Below are positions 22,602 through 23,469 of a DNA stretch of 23,469 bases, piece by piece. The notes beneath the pieces were generated by a model. The model made no database searches, was not told where the DNA came from, and saw only the letters and a program-made list of their open reading frames with translations. This stretch comes from CAZHPA01 sp964533945 (GTDB lineage Bacteria > Bacillota > Clostridia > Lachnospirales > WRBF01), in the NCBI GenBank assembly GCA_964533945.1, contig CAZHPA010000032.1:1-23469 (forward strand), given 5' to 3'. The stretch's first letter is position 1. Each line of letters starts with the position of its first letter. A program made the translations under genes and the position numbers.

Positions 22602-23273
22602 TTAGAATGTAAATAATGATAAAAAGTAACCTATGTAACCTGTTGCCATTAGTACGCCTATAATAATAAGCAAACACCCGGAAACAAAATTAATAATTTT
22701 ATAGTTTTTCTTAATGAAGTCAAATGTGGTTTTTAATCTGTCAATTAGCATTGCGCTTGCAATAAACGGTATGCCAAGACCAAAAGAAAAACAAAGCAGC
22801 ATTAATATTCCTTTTGTGCTTTTTCCGCTTTGTGCCGCAAACATAAGAGCCGAACCAAGAAATGTACCAACGCAAGGTGTCCAGCCAACAGAAAAAACAA
22901 TACCAAATAGCATAGATGAGAAAAAACCCATATTAACGGTTTTTATATGTATTTGCCTATTAGTGTTAATAAATGGTATGCGGATAATTTCCATAAAATT
23001 AAGCCCAAAAAGTATAACAATAATTCCGCTAATAACATTAACAATTATGCTATATTTTTTTAAAAAACTGCCAAGCGTTCCGGCAAATGCTCCAAGAGCA
23101 ACAAAAATAATTGTAAACCCAATAACAAACCCGATTGAATTAATTAAAGTGCGTTGCTTCCTGTTTTCATTGCTTTGACCTGCAAAATATGATAAATAAA
23201 TAGGAAGCATTGGAAGCAAACACGGGGAAATAAAAGTGATTATTCCTTCCAAAAATGATAATGTATATTCCAT
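22602..23273 (-). CDS. ccdA: Cytochrome c biogenesis-type membrane thiol transporter (CcdA)
   Basis: 223-aa CcdA/DsbD-beta type protein with six hydrophobic segments. It moves reducing power from cytoplasmic thioredoxin across the membrane to an outer partner, here presumably the TlpA-like protein. The two redox cysteines are in FISPCLLPMLP (C18) and VGWTPCVGTF (C134), each in its conserved Pro-Cys context. I chose the ATG at 23273, with AAAGGCAGAG upstream; a TTG seven codons earlier has no good ribosome site. It is the first gene of this minus-strand group and has its own promoter upstream. Confidence 0.92.
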   Translation of the reverse strand: MEYTLSFLEGIITFISPCLLPMLPIYLSYFAGQSNENRKQRTLINSIGFVIGFTIIFVALGAFAGTLGSFLKKYSIIVNVISGIIVILFGLNFMEIIRIPFINTNRQIHIKTVNMGFFSSMLFGIVFSVGWTPCVGTFLGSALMFAAQSGKSTKGILMLLCFSFGLGIPFIASAMLIDRLKTTFDFIKKNYKIINFVSGCLLIIIGVLMATGYIGYFLSLFTF

Positions 23274-23318
23274 ATTAAAAGCTCTGCCTTTCAATCTTTA
23301 AAAAACTATTACTTAACT

Positions 23319-23347
23319 ATTATATATCTTTACAAGCAAATAAACAA
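23319..23347 (-). promoter_or_regulatory. Sigma-A type promoter for ccdA-tlpA
   Basis: Read on the minus strand: TTGTTT (23347-23342), a 17-base spacer and TATAAT (23324-23319). The start would lie about 40 bases before the ccdA ATG. The -35 is imperfect. Confidence 0.6.
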
Positions 23348-23445
23348 TACTAAAAAATAAATATAAAATTAATACAGGTCTTGCATTTGAAACTATGTAC
23401 TTTAAACATTTGATTGGATTTTTGTAGGAGATGTGCCATAATTAA

Positions 23446-23469
23446 AAGCCCCCATAAATATGGGGGCTT
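23446..23469 (-). terminator. Terminator at the window edge
   Basis: AAGCCCCCATA (23446-23456) pairs with TATGGGGGCTT (23459-23469). On the minus strand the stem is followed by TTTTAATT, so it can end a minus-strand gene beyond the window. The plus-strand side is cut off, so a bidirectional role cannot be judged. The roughly 170 bases from here to ccdA hold only the promoter. Confidence 0.75.

Overview
This window comes from a low-GC, endospore-forming Firmicute, most likely of the class Clostridia (Lachnospiraceae or a close relative). The support is: AT-rich sequence with strong AGGAGG ribosome-binding sites, the sporulation genes yqfC and yqfD beside phoH, zinc-binding S14, S4, L36 and adenylate kinase, a KOW gene between map and infA, and an L17 with a long internal insertion. 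The genus cannot be named from the sequence alone.

Layout. (1) 1-3287, minus strand: yqfC, yqfD, phoH and the start of a 7TM-HD phosphohydrolase gene (yqfF/pgpH type), tightly packed as one operon. (2) 3339-4327, plus strand: a consensus-like promoter, three small membrane-protein genes and a strong terminator. The first gene has an in-frame TGA where a Trp codon is expected and the third appears frameshifted, so the cluster looks partly decayed. (3) 4341-20121, plus strand: an extended -10 promoter, a structured 5' leader, then a complete S10-spc-alpha cluster of 32 genes, rpsJ to rplQ, including secY, adk, map, a KOW-domain gene, infA and rpoA. It makes a large part of the ribosome, the SecY channel, IF-1 and the RNA polymerase alpha subunit. 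Junctions are short, abutting or overlapping, which favours translational coupling, and 13 of the 32 genes start with GTG or TTG. (4) 20161-20566: a small helical protein gene, then two hairpins between convergent transcription units. (5) 20600-20675: a short intergenic stretch with a GC-richer core that looks foreign. (6) 20697-23469, minus strand: a ccdA-tlpA-like thiol-redox pair with its own promoter, a membrane-anchored protein with a repetitive Ser/Thr/Pro/Glu linker and a propeller-like outer domain, and a terminator at the window edge.

Most of the window is conserved housekeeping sequence and I found no convincing new multi-gene system. The items most worth a second look are the S10 leader hairpin with its possible pseudoknot, the TGA-interrupted and frameshifted membrane genes, the 87-aa gene after rplQ, and the anomalous segment near 20.6 kb. 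No tRNA, rRNA, CRISPR array or intact insertion sequence was seen.
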